In this document: positions 13,418 to 25,452 of the stretch, one piece after another | How positions within the stretch are numbered: position 1 is the stretch's first letter | Layout of the letters: the number at the start of each line of letters is the position of its first letter | NCBI GenBank assembly: GCA_032358255.1 | Contig: JAULBX010015533.1 | Span: 1 to 64,000, forward strand | DNA: 64,000 nt | Direction: 5' to 3' | From: Heterotrichella gracilis | Lineage: Eukaryota; Sar; Xanthophyceae; Tribonematales; Xanthonemataceae | Translations under genes and position numbers: made by a program | The notes under the pieces: model-generated | What the model was told of the DNA's origin: nothing | Database searches by the model: none | The model's input: only the letters and a program-made list of their open reading frames with translations

Positions 13418-14448
13418 AGGTGTACTGTTCTTGGGGTTCAGAGGCTGCCCTTAACCCCTGTAGCTGGGTCCGTGGCTCCTCACCGCAGCTATGCTGGCAT
13501 ACTACCAAGTACTAAACCCCGCCCCCCTGGTGCAAAGCTCCGGTTCCAAGGCTGCGCTGAACCAGGGATGCTGACGTCCAAGCACTCAAACGTCGACTCT
13601 CCGGTGATGCGACTACTCCGCAACTCTTTCACTGACAAACAAGCGCCTAAAACGAAGCATAAATACGTATGTTGGCAGAGCTACAGTGCCCAGTAGTTGA
13701 GCACAAAAGCCAACGCCGTGCTGTGTGAGCCGTGCCCCCCAAGTGACGTAGTGTACCCACCAGAAATTCTACGTCGTGTATATATGCACAAGGTTGTTGT
13801 GTGTCCAAGTTGGCATTCACACTGCAGAGATAACCACAAATAGCTGCGCATGCATATGCAATCGTTCGGTTTGACTGTGGCGGAGTCCTTGGAACTTTGC
13901 AGCTGCCAATTTCCACCCCGTTTCATATACCCACTGTGCTCACCTGTTCAGACCAGTGGGTAATTTTTTATTTGGGCAATTAAGCTTTTGCTTTTGTAAA
14001 CGCAGCTGCAATGGGTTACAAAAGTGTGGCAATTTGGTTTCGAAATGTGTACTTGACCCTAATACAGCAGCGAGTGGTAATGCGCCAATTGCCTGACAGG
14101 CAACCCGCGGCGTGCCGCACGCCGCGTGCGGCCATGATCGCGTATGACCAATGTGGCTAGTTGATTAAAACCGTGCCCACATACATCCTGTCAATTGTTC
14201 ATGCCACCCTCTTACAAAATCATAGAATACCTCTCACATTACAGGGTGCACACCCAGTCAACACCCGAGCCTTGGATTACGCATAGGCATCTGGCATTTG
14301 GTTTTGCAGCAAAGCATGGTGCTGCACAATCAACCTGCTCCAAAACGAAATGACAACAAAAAGCTGCTGGAACAGCTGATATTGCTGAGACAATGACACT
14401 TCCATCCCAGCTCCTCAACTCGTCAACAACATCCATTTCCCATCCCCA
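13418..14448. other. intergenic region between NSUN2 3' end and TMEM41-like 5' end
   Basis: The tract should contain the TMEM41-like promoter and the NSUN2 3' UTR. Its only clear structure is a pair of interleaved GC-rich palindromes at 14107-14132. I see no coding exon. Confidence 0.45.
14107..14132. repeat. interleaved GC-rich palindromes
   Basis: GCGGCGTGC at 14107-14115 is the reverse complement of GCACGCCGC at 14117-14125. GCCGCACGC at 14114-14122 is the reverse complement of GCGTGCGGC at 14124-14132. The two palindromes overlap and so could form alternative hairpins. The surroundings are AT-richer. Confidence 0.7.
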
Positions 14449-17400
14449 TCATACAACCCCCTCCCCGCTCTCCTCCGCCGCCTCCGCACCAGCATCACCA
14501 GCATCATCATCCCCCACCACCTCCTCCATCTCCTCCGCCACATCACCCTCACCCTCCACCTCCTCCTCGTCCCCTTCCAAGGCAAGCACCTCCGGCGCCT
14601 CGCCAGCAGCAACCCTTTGTGCCTTGGTGATCTTCTCAAGCATTTGCGCGCATTCCACCTTGCTCACCAGCACAGCAATAGTGCCCCTGCCCTTCCACAC
14701 CGCAATGGCAAGGGGGGCGTTGGCAATCAGTGCGCCCTCGGTGGAAGATCCGGTGGCAAATCCCAGCGCCTCTGCGTCCTCATCCCTGGGAGGCATTTTC
14801 CGACCGCAATCAGGTACAGTCACAACCACATGTGCAGACAGATCCACTGCAATCGCAGCCAAATGCTGCGCTTCCAGCCTTGCACATGTGAAACAAGCCC
14901 GTACATGCGTATTGTGCCACCATCCGACATGGTGGTTGGGTCAACAAGGCTACAGCTGGTGCAGAAGGGGCTTGCACGAGGGTATGCGTGTATGGAGACA
15001 CAAACCCCAAACCTCAATTACCTGGCCACCGGCATGTGCATCCTTGGATCACTCACAACACACCCACAACCACCACCGCCCAAACAGCAGCACGCCACCC
15101 ACCCATCAGCCTCCCCGTGCACAAGCCTCACCTGAGCGTGCATATACAGCAGCCTATGTGCACCCCCTCAAGCTGCGTCATGGTGTCGGAGCTGGTCAGC
15201 CGGGGGCCAAGCACCAGCCGCAAGCCGGTCTCGTTGTACTCCGGTGCCTGACCCCCGGCCTTGGCGACCGGCGCAGCGCCCGCGGGCTTTGCCTCGGCAG
15301 CATCCACTGCAGCGCTTGGGGTGGCGGCGGGTGCCCCAGCATCCACCGCTGGTCCAGCCGGCGCCTCAGCTGGCACCAGCATCTCCGCCGCGACAGCGGG
15401 TGCCGCGGCTACCTTCTCTGCGGGTGGGGCAGCAGCAACCTCGGCGGCAGGTGGCGGTGCGGCTTCCTGTGCTGGTGCCACGGCAGCAGCCTCAGCAGAC
15501 GCAGCAGGGGTCTCCTTTGCCTGCGGCTTTCCACCTGTCCGGCCCTGGTGGGGCACCGGCACCTGCCTCTCCTGGATCACGCGCAGGAACTCGTCCACAC
15601 TGAGCTTGAGGCGCTGCTTGGTGATGTGCGGCAGCAGCACGGGCAGGCCCTCCTGAGAGATGCGGTACACGGTGGGCACGTTGCCGTCCTGCACAAGGGG
15701 AAAGAGGCGGGATCAGTGATTTCTCCATCATTTGATGGTGAGCACGTTACCATTCTGCAAGGGGGGCGGGGGAGTAGAAGGACAAGGGCTAGTGTCTTCA
15801 CCATTGTCACAAATGCAGCATTTCAAATGCCTGTTTGGCTGGTGGCTTCAACTTCATGGTGGGGCTAAACCATGCCACCACAGCGGCCTAGCCCCGCAGC
15901 GCACCTTTCAAGCCCAGCTCAGGGCCTGATGCTGCTCACAGTACCACAAAGCAACCACTTCCGGCATAAGGATGTCACTCAGAGCATGGCAATGATAGAC
16001 CCCTCAGCGCTGCCTTGCGCCACATTATGCTGCAGACTGCTGGCATCCATCACCCACCTTTGACTCCTGCCGCTCAAACACCTTGAGCCCCGTGGACGTC
16101 ACCTTGAGCTGCTCCCTGCCATCCAGCTGCAGCAGCTCCTTCACGGCCCGGCTGACGTAGTACAAGCGCTTGGGGCCCTTGTCGCTCTCATTGGAGCGGG
16201 TGATCTGGGGCAGGGGGCGTAGATATTTATTTACTTATGTATTCATTTATTTAAGCAGGACGTAGGGGTTCAGGGGGGTGTATACATGAGGGCATGGTGG
16301 TTCATACATGACACTGTCGCTGGGGTGATAATACGGGCAATTGCAACCGGGAGAAACTGGTAATTTTCAAGGAAGCGTGAATTGCAAAAGAAAAAATGCA
16401 AAAAAATCGCAGCTGTCCACGCAATGCTTGGTGCAGGTATGGATAACAGGGCTATATACGTTGCCATGGTATTGACAGGTGGTGCATGCTGTGTGATGGC
16501 AACATGCAGTAGTTGCAATGCGACTGCTTGACTTGGATTTCAATTCCTTCAATGATACCCATAAAGGCAAACTGATGCACAATGGCTATGTGTTAGTTGA
16601 AGTGCATTGACGCATGGCGCCAGTTGCCAACTTGCACATCGCATGCACCAGCCCCCAAATGCGCGCCACACCCAGTACTCACCAGCTGGTCCTTCACACG
16701 CAACCCCTCCGCCAGGCCATAGAAGTTGGTGATGCTGTCCAGGATGAGCGGGTCAGTGATTGGGATAATGGGGTCCAGGCCCCTCCACTTGCCACCACCA
16801 TCACGGTTACGCCCACCACCGCCCCTTGTGCCCCACTGGGGCTTGCTGCCATCCTCCCCAACACCACCTGATGCACCAACCAATAGGCGCTTTAGCAAAC
16901 AGGTATAATGAGACCAAGTACACAATGCTTGGCAAAAGAAAAAGCAATGCCTTGTCACAGCAAATTTACATGATAATAAATGATAAATGATTATAAATGA
17001 TAATAAATGATAAATGATAATAAATGATCAGCAGCAAAAAATATTACTATATTCTTACCTTCGGCGCCAGCGGCCTCCTCCCCTTCTTGTCCCTCCATTG
17101 CTTCCTCCCCTTGCCCCCCATCCATTGCCTCCTCCCCTTGCTCCTCCTCTACCTCCCCACCAGCCACCTCAGGTGCTGCGGCTGCACCCGCCACCTCCTC
17201 ACCAGCAACGACCTCTTCACTGGGGGCCTCGACACTGGCTTGTACCTCAGGCACCACAGCGCCATCAGCCACGTCAGCAGCATCGCCAGCGGCTGCCCGG
17301 GCCTGCTCAGCCTGACCCTCCGCCGTCTTGGCCTTCATGCGGTGGCTCAGGTCCGGCCAAGAGATGGTGTCATAGGGCGCCACCTGTGCACCAGACATGG

Positions 17401-20400
17401 GCCATGTATGAGAATGACCCAAAGTGTGCAGCAGAGGGGTGCCTGCACTGACATCAGAAAAGAGTCCACCATATCCTCGTTGAGGGATGTCTCTGAGGCA
17501 GCACCAAGCAACCCTGAGGGTGTGTGCATTAATGCGCTGGAGCATCAAAATTGCAACAACCCGCCCTCGCCTCACCTTCTCGAGCACGGCAATGAAGAAG
17601 CCCCCGGTGTCCCCGTGGTGCGGCAGCACCCGCATGCACCGCTCCAGCGGCAGGGCATCTGACTCCTCGTCAGGGAACATGGTGGGGTCAACCAGCTTGT
17701 GCGCAACCTGGCAGGGTGGGGGGAGGGAGGTTCGCCCGTCAGGCTGTATGCATCTTGTATTACGAATACTTGTCTTTTTTGGGCCAAGGCGTGCCACCAG
17801 ATCCCACAGCATGACCCGTGCTATACGTGTATCTTTAAGTGACTGTGTAATAGTCGCCACAAATGGTGAAAGCACGCGATACATTGGTGCCGCCAGCCGT
17901 CAGGTGTGATACATCCACAACAGCTGGTAAATTGCTGCAACATTGACCAGGATTAGATATCTCCATCAACTCCCCAGTTCCCCTCCCCACTCACCTGCTC
18001 GCACGCCTCCTGCCACGATGTGTACCACGCCTTGCGGTCCTTGACCAGCCACCTGTTGACACCTGGCATGCGCTTCAGCTCAGGCATCTGGTCGGACACA
18101 TCCACCAGCCGCATGGCGCCACCTGTCCGCCGCAGAATCTGCGCACACACACACACACATCGTCAGGAATACTGCGCATGCCACAGCTCTTCTGTGATTT
18201 CCAATTTGTTGGTGCCATTCAGGCCGAGGAAGCTAATGGAAGTGTGGGTGGTGATGGGCTGTGCCTATTGTGGTTGTGGCCCTGCTTTCTCCCTGCACCA
18301 TGGGTTTGGCCATTGTGCAGTCACTCATCCACATGCATGCATGTGCTTGGGTGCATGGGCCTACCTCTGCCACCACCGCCTCATTCTCAATGGGGTTGAA
18401 GCTGCACGTGGAGTACACCATACGCCCACCCACTGCCAGCAGCTTGCAGGCCTGCACACACAAAAGCACAGTGTAAGCACAATAAAATGATGACCTGAAA
18501 GTAGTACATAAAAAAAATCTTTCAATATAATACCCACATTTATTTTCAATGGATAACAGCGGGGATAACAGTAATCTTTATAGCTAAGTTTGATACAAAT
18601 CGGTAAAAGTTGTACATCTATTCATTGCGATCAACAAAAATAGCATATCCTGTAGGGTTCCTGTAGGGTTCTTCCACCCTCTGCATGTACACGCCAACGC
18701 ATGAAAACTGTGCACCCTCAAACTGCTTCCAGCACCCCCACCTGCAGCGAAATCTTGAGCTGCAGCGTGTGCAGGCTGTTGGCGTTATCCGGCTGCCACT
18801 TCTTCCATATGTCGGGCGCCTTGCGCAGCGTGCCGTCGCCGCTGCAGGGCACGTCGCACAGGATGCGGTCAAACTGGTAGAAGCCGCCACCTGGCAGCGA
18901 TATGATGGGGAAGCGCTGGCCCTCGTGGTTGGTGACCACAAGCGCGGGGCTGCACATGCGCTTGGTCTGGTGGGTGAGCAGGTTGCAGCGGCGCGAGTCC
19001 GAGTCATTGGCCACCACCAGGCCTGGGTAGAGGGTAGGGAGGGGGTGAGGTGGGGCACGGGCGGGAGCAGCGGTGGAGGGGGGAAGCGGGGCGACATGGC
19101 ACCATGGTGCACAAGAAGATATTGAATGTGTATGTGTGAGGGGATGGATTGCATGGAGGTTTAGAAGTGTGGAGGCATGGACTGACCGCCGCGAATTATG
19201 AAAGCATGTGGTGATGCGAGTGCGTTGCAGCAAAGGAGCACCAGTCCACACGACTGCTACCCCTGATGGCACAGCAGCGGCAGCACACCTGATGGGCCCG
19301 CAGAGTCTGTCCCGGTGTGCAGCATCTCCAGCAGCTGGAAGGTCTTTGACCCAGGTGCAGCGCACATGTCAAGCACCTGCACCACCAACCATTGTCAGCA
19401 TGCGAGCATCGACAAACTATGCAGCTGTTGAGCCTGCATAATCCGTGGATTGCACGACAGGCAAAACGCCACCACATACGCAGGTTGGATGACCAGTGCC
19501 ACACCCATATTGCCAGCGCCTGAAGGTTACCTTGTGGTGTGGTTTCACATCCAGGAACAGGGGAGGGATCATGGAGACCGCCTCCTGGCGCGTGATAGAC
19601 CCCGCCTCATTCTCGCGCTTGATGAACTCGTGAATGCGCTCCAGCTGGGGTGCCTTGCGCAGCTGCTGCCGGCTGAAGTTCATCTGCCACGCCAGCTTGT
19701 TGGGATACCAGGGCAGTGGCTTGGGCGGCTGAACCACCTCGCCTGCTATCTGGAAGGGTGCGGGGTATGGATAAGGGTTTTGGGTAGGGTTTTGGAGCAA
19801 GGGTTAAAGCGTTGCAGGCTGGTGAGGCGTGGCGCATGGTGCTATTGATGCAATTTTGGGCCGGTGAGCACAAGGTGGATGTGTATGTGTCAGGACGGGG
19901 TGGCCGGATTGGAATCTGAGCAATTGCATGCAATGCATGCATATACAGAGTTGCGCACAATAAAAGTGTGTGGTGCAAACAATGCTGTGACGTTTACATT
20001 GCGTGCATGTTACTTCAGCAAGCACCTTATGCATGAGCAGATTGCACTGCGACTGGGCAGTGCACCGACATGCGTGTGGCGGCAACCGCTCCGGCATACC
20101 TTGATGGTGCCTTTCCCAGCGAAGCCAGCGAAGAAGTCCTTCTCCAGCTTGCTCTCCAGGTCGGCTGCAAACTTTCCGCTGCCATTGATCCTGAACGTTG
20201 TGGGCAGTGGCGTGGCCAGCACCGCCACGAACTCGTCCCACTCCCCCTCCGGCACCAGCTTTTGTGTCTTGTAGTAGTCCTCGAAGATGGCGTTCTTTGC
20301 TTCCACGTCACAGTAGTTGTGGTCCATCCTGCGCTTCTTGTTTGGGTCCCAGGTGTTGTCCCGGTGCACCCGGAAGTCTCGGGCCATGGTGCGCTTCTTG

Positions 20401-20520
20401 TTGTTCTGTGCAGTGGAGGAAGGCATGCTGAGTACCCCAGTGCCAAAAGCAGGCAAATGCTACTGGACCAAGGTACGTAGATAGTAAACGAGACCTTACC
20501 TGCCATTTCTTTCTGCCCAT
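14449..20520 (-). CDS. NSUN2: tRNA (cytosine-5-)-methyltransferase NSUN2/Trm4
   Basis: Thirteen exons fit in phase: 20520-20500, 20405-20100, 19749-19531, 19376-19289, 19022-18742, 18451-18365, 18138-17995, 17707-17576, 17383-17059, 16867-16683, 16204-16058, 15688-15164 and 14865-14449. They give 958 residues. The enzyme makes m5C in tRNA using SAM. SAM motif I is VLDMCAAPGSKTFQ at residue 183 onward. Motif IV DVPCSGDG holds Cys271 and motif VI YSTCSF holds Cys321; Cys321 is the expected nucleophile. The first exon encodes only seven codons (MGRKKWQ). Beyond the catalytic core lie an acidic EEAM/GEEA-rich segment (residues about 427-534), a long Ala-Pro-rich segment in exon 12 and a Glu/Asp-rich tail, all lengthening the family C-terminus. 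The boundary between the last two exons was chosen because it keeps the frame. RNase H1 lies head to head. Confidence 0.93.
16969..17030. repeat. AT-rich tandem repeat in an NSUN2 intron
   Basis: Variants of ATAAATGAT and AATAAATGAT repeat about six times. The tract lies inside the intron between 17059 and 16867 and has no coding role. Confidence 0.8.
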
Positions 20521-21082
20521 GGTGCCCAGCTACAAGCTACTGCCCCGCTCGAGGATGCCTTAATCTATTCCATTCGGCAGGTGACGGCTTGGACAACGAA
20601 CTTGCTCTGTGCTACTTCGCTGTAAAGGAGGGAAGCCTAGTCCAAGCCAGCAGAAATATTATGGCAGATGAGCTTGCTCTGAAAGTGGAAGACTGCGTTT
20701 GAAGAAGGAGGAGTTGTCTCAGAGTTGTGTTATACTGCTGGGTCTGGCCGCCTTTATTATTATAAGCTCGAGTACTTACTACCTAGTTGGGTTTGCAGAA
20801 GACACTTTAGCACGGAACAGTACCAGTCTAAGTGAAAACCTACAGGAGGGTGGTTATTTTGCCAGAGAGCAGCACCCTCACACTTCGCATCTTGTGTATA
20901 CTTGCGTTGTTTATCCTGTGACTGTTCCCTGGGAGCATGCGATTTGTATTTGCATGCCCTGCTAAACTATCCGCGAGCTTGGGTGCCAGCAAGGCTTGGT
21001 GTTAACCTAAAAACTTTCCAAAATTGCGCTGTTTAAGAAAACGTTTTCTTTCAGCCGGTGCTTCTCCCACACAGTCGTTGGC
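20521..21082. promoter_or_regulatory. divergent promoter region, NSUN2 / RNase H1
   Basis: This 562-base gap separates two start codons. A pyrimidine-rich acceptor-like site ending near 21054, just before the RNase H1 start, suggests an intron in the RNase H1 5' UTR. The open frame at 20699-20965 has a short hydrophobic stretch but no recognised domain, and I do not annotate it. Confidence 0.45.
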
Positions 21083-23057
21083 ATGGGAAAGAAAAGCTTC
21101 TACGCCGTGAATGCCGGCAGGAAGCGAGGCGTTTTCCGCACTTGGGAGGAGTGTGAAGCCCAAGTGAAAGGCTTTAAGGGTGCCCTCTTCAAAAGGTTCG
21201 ACTTTGAGGAGCAAGCGCGGCAGTTTGTGTCCCCAGGCCCACGTTGTGGCGACCCTGTGGAAACGCCCACTAGCCTGCCCTCGACGAGCGAGGAAGTGCC
21301 CACGACCCCCCCAACCGCATCTACATCCGCGAACGGACTTGTAGACCCTGAAAAGACGTACAAGCTGGTAAGTAAGCTGTGCCGCTGCCATTGCCACAAC
21401 ATCTTTTGTATATATGCATGCATTGTAACATTACGCATGCATGCATGTGGTCCGGTGGGAGCAAGGAAGAAACTGTCCGGTGGAAGTGGTGGTGCTGGTG
21501 GTTACAAGTTGTTTCTAGTGGATCATAATAAGCATTGTATATGGTTGCAGGAATTTGATGGGGCATCGAGGGGCCAAGGCGCCAAGGGGCGAGGAATTGG
21601 TGGGGCAGGCTCTGTGCTATACGAGGAAAACACCGGCACAGAGGTGAGAGTTCAACCATCAAACTGGTTGTAATTGGCATTATTACCGCTATGGTGGGTT
21701 TCTTTCCAATGGTTGTCGACCCATTTACCAAAGTTGACTGCCCGCAGATTGGCCGCACATGTCGCCACATGGGGCTCGGTGTGTCCAACAACCAAGCAGA
21801 GTATACAGCACTGGTTGACGGAATGAAGGTATGAATTTATGATGTGGTGAGGTGCAGGCAATTTGTTTGCCTCCCTGCTGCGTGGCGTGACCACACGCTG
21901 CAGGTGCTGACACGCTATACTGTTTCCCTGCAGGCTGCAGTTGCGCTCGGAGTTCAACACCTGGTTGCGTACGGTGACTCACAGCTCATTGTCCGACAGG
22001 TGGGAAATGCATTATTTCAGGCGGAGATAACAGTGCATCATATCATGCCGCCACGTCAAGCATTGTGAACTTGGACACCTTTGATGCGTTGGACTTGCGC
22101 CATGCCATTGCCACACCAATTTCCACAGCATAGTGGTTTGACTTGCGCAGCATAGCCAGCTGAATCCTGTAATTCCACACCTGGGCATTTGAGGTCCATG
22201 TCACTTTCACGAGTTGAATGCTCAGCATGCAAGGCCGTAGGCCCAGCTCAATCTGACCGCTGGTGTGAACCACACAGGTGAATGGCGAGTACAAGGTCAG
22301 GAACGATGGCATGCTGCTGCTGTTCAACGAGGTGGTGATGCTCAAGGCAGCCATTCCAAAATGCGCCATCTCGCACATAGACAGGTAGGTTTTTTTCCTG
22401 ATGTGCCACTTAAAATTCACCCTGTATGCCAATGGTGCACTGGCCGACCCTGGCACGATGGATCGATTAAAAGAAAAGAAATTTTAAAGGTTACGGGCAT
22501 GACCTCGGCGGCATAGCAATTACCAGGTTACACCAGGTGGCTGGGTGGCACCTTCACGATTTTTTCCAGGACAGCACATGTGATGTCTGTGGCACCGTGC
22601 ACTGTCCACTGTGCAGGCAGGTTCCATCCAGTTGCATGTGATAAATGCCATGGTTGTTGCAAGGGTGTAAAGAAAAGTAAAGAAAAGAAAACAGACGCCA
22701 AAGGCGAAAATAAGGCGGCATAGCAACTACGCATAGCCCCCAAGTCAAGTCAGTCAGGGAAACCGTCCCTCGGAGGGAAAAAGGCAGTGTACTATGGTGT
22801 ACTATGGTGTACTATGTGAGCTTTGCACCGCCTCATTGTCCCTGCAAGCTGCACAGCATGCCTGGGCCGCACCCATTTCAAGCCCCTGTCGCTCCTACAG
22901 GTCATGCAACTCGGTGGCAGATGGGATAGCCAACCAGGCAGTGGATAAGCAGGGCTGGGATGGCTTGATGGTCACCAAACCTGGCGCCCCACCACAGTAC
23001 ATCGAGTTTGACGACACAGGGCTTCAGAACTTTTTCAAGCGACCAAGGCTGCAGTAG
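21083..23057 (+). CDS. RNASEH1: ribonuclease H1 with N-terminal hybrid-binding domain
   Basis: Six exons (21083-21367, 21551-21643, 21748-21828, 21934-21999, 22278-22384, 22901-23057) join in phase to 262 residues. The enzyme cuts the RNA strand of RNA-DNA hybrids. Residues 1-45 form the caulimovirus-viroplasmin/hybrid-binding fold (FYAVNAGRKRGVFRTWEEC). A Ser-Thr-Pro-rich linker follows. The RNase H fold supplies the DEDD metal ligands as Asp98 (EFDGASRG), Glu144 (NNQAEYTAL), Asp168 (YGDSQL) and Asp218 (SVADGIANQ). The start ATG leaves no obvious organelle presequence, so this form is probably nuclear unless an upstream exon exists. It lies head to head with NSUN2 and upstream of the solanesyl diphosphate synthase on the same strand. 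Confidence 0.93.
22788..22817 (+). repeat. short tandem repeat in the last RNase H1 intron
   Basis: The unit GTGTACTATG occurs about three times in a row. It lies in the intron before the last exon and is a minor microsatellite. Confidence 0.6.
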
Positions 23058-23772
23058 CTGATCTAGCATCTTGCTTGCCATGAATCATCCTGAATTGGAG
23101 GAATCTGCCATGGGAATGTGGATGGGGTGCGTGCAGCTCTGTGGTCACCAGCAAGATAGCGATACACAAGTACATGCCACAAGGGGTTTAGCGGGGTGCC
23201 TGTGGTTATTTAACATGGCTTTGGACCATGGCATGGAGTGGATCCTTTCTTCTATGGGTAAAGGAGAAATGCTAGGGGATGAAATGTAGGTATGTTGTTA
23301 TGTGGCTCCGGGCAAACTAGTGTTCAGCACCCGTGCGCATAGTGACTTGCCACAGCAAAAAGTCTCGTGTAAATGGCGAGACTTTAATCCAGGGTGATTC
23401 ACATCCATTGGACAACTGCACCACTTGGGTCTTTCTATTCTAGGTCCCCAACTGGCTGCCACTCTCCAAAGTTCACCACAACGCCCATCTTGCCCTGGCC
23501 ACGATGGTCCTGACTCATGACTCAGAGCCTTGTGAGTGCTGCTCAGTGCTGACCGAGTCTTTAATTTGAGTCTGGCCGGTCCCAGCCACTGCTTGCGCTC
23601 CGTCCCAGCCACACACAAGCCGCACAGCCACGAACGCTTGCCACGAGGGCGTCAGTACTCTGTTGCAAGCAGCGTTCGAAGTTTGAAGCCACAAGAGCAA
23701 CGCTGAAAGCCAGTTGTTCTACCTTTCGTGGATCCACAACTGTTAGGGCACCACCTACCTTCGCGCGCAAAT
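23058..23772 (+). promoter_or_regulatory. intergenic and 5' region of solanesyl diphosphate synthase
   Basis: The stretch runs from the RNase H1 stop to the first ATG of the next gene. It should contain the RNase H1 3' UTR and the promoter and leader of the next gene. The frame stays open upstream of ATG 23773, but only from a GTG at 23728. No other gene is seen. Confidence 0.45.
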
Positions 23773-25452
23773 ATGTCTTCGTTCGGCACTCCTGTCGCCA
23801 TGGCCCCCACCCAAGTACCCGTTGCCTCAACTAGCTATGCCAACGCTTCAAAGCCCTTGGGCTACCACATGCACCAGCACACGCGGCGGTGTACCCCGGT
23901 GGCCGTTGCTAACAGGCGGGGCACCGCCGAGGGCAAGCTCAACCGCACCCAGCCGCTGCGGGTGTTCACTCCCATCCAGGAGACCGCGAGCACCAGCAGT
24001 GAGATCGCTTCCAGCGTGGTCAGCAGCAACCACCCTCTCACCACCACCAACCCTGACGCGACAATTGGGGCCGTCATGTTCCCTGTTCAAGAGGACATGA
24101 AGCAGCTGGAGCAGAACCTGCGCAACGTTGTGGGCGAGAGGCACCCCATGCTTATGGCAGCTGCAGAACAGATATTTGGCGCTGGTGGCAAGAAACTCCG
24201 GCCGATGATAGTTTTGCTGGTCGCGCGGGCTACCTCTCCTATCACAGGGATGAGGTATGCTTATCCTTCCTCTTGCATGCACGAGATTTGGTTTTGTATG
24301 GCTTTGGTGGGTCTGAGCTGTTTGGTCTTGCGCTGCAGTGACTTGACGCGGGAGCACAGGAGGTTGGCAGAGATTACCGAGATGATTCACACTGCCAGCC
24401 TCGTGCACGACGACGTCCTGGACGACTGTGGAATTCGGAGAGGTGGGCACCTGTTGGGTTGTGCTCTTGTGTGCATGCAACTGATTCAGCTCTGGCTAAC
24501 TATTGGGTAGACTGGCAAGCTAAAACTCTGCTGTGCCTGACAGGCAAAGCAACCGTCAACAGTCTGTATGGTACCAGAGTGGCAGTCCTTGCTGGGGACT
24601 TCCTCTTCGCGCAGTCGTCTTGGTTCTTGGCGAACTTGGATAACCTTGAGGTAACACCAAGCAGTGGGACCCATAAACAGTGCAGTGCACCACACCTGCC
24701 TCCATCCCTCGAGGCTGACCTGTCTCTGTCCTTGCAGGTCATCAAGCTTATCAGCCAGGTGATCGCTGACTTTGCCAACGGAGAAATCAGCCAGGCAACC
24801 AGCTTGTTTGACACCGACGTGGACCTGCAGCAGTACACCGACAAGAGCTTCTACAAGACAGCCTCCCTGATCGCGGCCAGCTGCAGGTCGTCTGCAGTGT
24901 TCAGCGAGGTCTCAGAGGACGTGAAGGCAGCGATGTTTGCATACGGGAAGCACCTGGGGCTGGCCTTCCAAGTGGTGGATGATATCTTGGACTTCACGCA
25001 GTCCACTGAGCAGCTGGGCAAGCCCCAGGGGCAAGACCTGGCCAGTGGCAACCTCACAGCACCTGCCATCTTTGCGCTGAACAGCGAGCTGGTGGGCGGC
25101 GAGCTGAGGAACCTCATCGAGACCGAGTTCACGGAGGATGGCTCGCTGCAGCGCGCCTTGGACCTGGTGACGATTGGCGGTGGCATTGAGAAGGCCAGGA
25201 AGCTCGCCAGGGAGGAAGCAGACCTGGTGCGTTCTCCACAATGCTCCCACTGTCATATTGCATTGAACCTAAGTACTCGCGTGCTATTGTTTGGTGGTCA
25301 GTCCTTGCTGGATGCATTGCCATGCTATGGAGAGTTAGCTTAACTGCATTTTTGCAATGCAGGCACTGCACGCGCTTCAGTGCTTGCCCGACACCCCAGC
25401 CAAGCGGTCACTGGAGCTGGTTGTCGACTACGTTCTGGACAGGCTGTACTAA
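23773..25452 (+). CDS. SPS: solanesyl (all-trans polyprenyl) diphosphate synthase, plastid type
   Basis: Five exons (23773-24254, 24339-24442, 24544-24650, 24738-25226, 25363-25452) join in phase to 423 residues. The enzyme condenses isopentenyl units onto an allylic primer to make the long side chain of plastoquinone or ubiquinone. About 95 Ser/Thr/Ala-rich N-terminal residues look like a transit peptide. [12 protein letters not shown], the first Asp-rich motif HDDVLDD (residues 184-190) and the second motif DDILD (312-316) are intact. The sequence around them ([30 protein letters not shown]) is that of plant SPS1/SPS2 rather than short-chain GGPP synthases. The chain length of the product is inferred from family resemblance. 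The gene converges on the rhomboid gene. Confidence 0.93.

Noticed and set aside
15261-15656. Plus-strand Ala-rich open frame
   Set aside because: It is antisense to NSUN2 exon 12. The alanine richness is only a reflection of GC-rich codons.
14393-15868. Long plus-strand open frame of 491 codons
   Set aside because: It is antisense to the last two NSUN2 exons. Their Ala/Pro/Glu-rich codons leave the other strand open, and the product is low complexity with no domain.
20699-20965. Open frame with a hydrophobic stretch in the NSUN2/RNase H1 spacer
   Set aside because: It has no signal-peptide start context and no domain, and it overlaps a probable 5' UTR.
23728-23772. Upstream extension of the solanesyl diphosphate synthase start
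   Set aside because: The open frame begins at GTG. The first ATG in frame is 23773 and gives a normal transit peptide.
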